From: ATZT02 sp964655115
GTDB lineage: Bacteria; Actinomycetota; Actinomycetes; S36-B12; UBA5976
Assembly: GCA_964655115.1 (NCBI GenBank)
Contig: CAZZKM010000019.1
Coordinates: 1-22,209 of the forward strand
Direction of reading: 5' to 3'
DNA length: 22,209 bases
Part shown: positions 22,199 through 22,209 of the stretch, one piece after another
Position numbering within the stretch: position 1 is the stretch's first letter
Layout of the letters: each line of letters starts with the position of its first letter
Program-made: the position numbers and the translations under genes
Notes under the pieces: model-generated
The model's database searches: none
Told to the model about the DNA's origin: nothing
What the model saw: the letters and a program-made list of their open reading frames with translations, nothing else

Positions 22199-22209
22199 AA
22201 GGTGTAGTT

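Noticed and set aside
1..22209. CRISPR arrays, insertion sequences, phage genes
   Set aside because: No regularly spaced repeats, transposase, integrase or phage structural motifs were seen.

Overview
The window looks like a chromosomal segment of a low-G+C, streamlined actinobacterium. By eye roughly a third of bases are G or C. The gene content is typically actinomycete: AdnAB, mycoredoxin, UvrD2 with a tetracysteine and HRDC domain, a DUF2342 protein, UPF0182, a PdtaS-type kinase, WhiB1 and an actinobacterial initiator tRNA. From memory, the order is a contracted version of the Mycobacterium tuberculosis Rv3193c-Rv3228 region. A planktonic Nanopelagicales-like (acI) lineage or another low-GC aquatic actinobacterium would fit, but the exact taxon is inference.

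Layout. 1-7130 (+): a DNA-repair run of adnA (5' end outside the window), adnB, mycoredoxin and uvrD2, with 4-bp or zero-bp junctions. 7186-8136 (+): a degenerate E1/ThiF-like protein with a TTG start and a Shine-Dalgarno site caught in a hairpin. 8143-8174: a perfect 12-bp hairpin between convergent genes. 8192-8350 (-): a GC-rich 52-aa DUF5679 zinc-ribbon gene. 8351-8828: a long intergenic region holding a probable ~100-nt minus-strand RNA with its own promoter, plus DnaA-box-like sites. 8829-9410 (+): a YgjP/SprT-like metalloprotease whose tail overlaps, by 103 bp, the convergent DUF2342 gene (9308-10561, -). 10619-14857 (+): an unlisted 59-aa membrane protein, a PDZ/Lon-type S16 protease and UPF0182. 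14896-14972: initiator tRNA with a strong terminator. 15044-16438 (+): a cytochrome P450. 16435-19496 (-): an aroA-rsgA-hisN operon. 19537-20223 (+): an SRAP/HMCES-type protein. 20331-21785 (+): a PdtaS-like kinase. 21782-22033 (-): whiB1, with an upstream region carrying two Crp-like sites.

Working together: AdnAB (end resection), UvrD2 and the SRAP protein are genome maintenance. Mycoredoxin sits between AdnAB (Fe-S-type cysteines in AdnA) and UvrD2 (tetracysteine), which suggests a redox-maintenance link. The 59-aa protein, the S16 protease and UPF0182 look like a membrane proteolysis module. PdtaS and WhiB1 are signalling and redox regulators.

Expression style: several genes without a Shine-Dalgarno site have a TANNNT hexamer 6-9 nt before the start codon, suggesting leaderless transcripts. 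DUF5679 and whiB1 instead have a perfect AGGAGG and much higher G+C. The strongest candidate for something undescribed is the minus-strand RNA at about 8516-8615.
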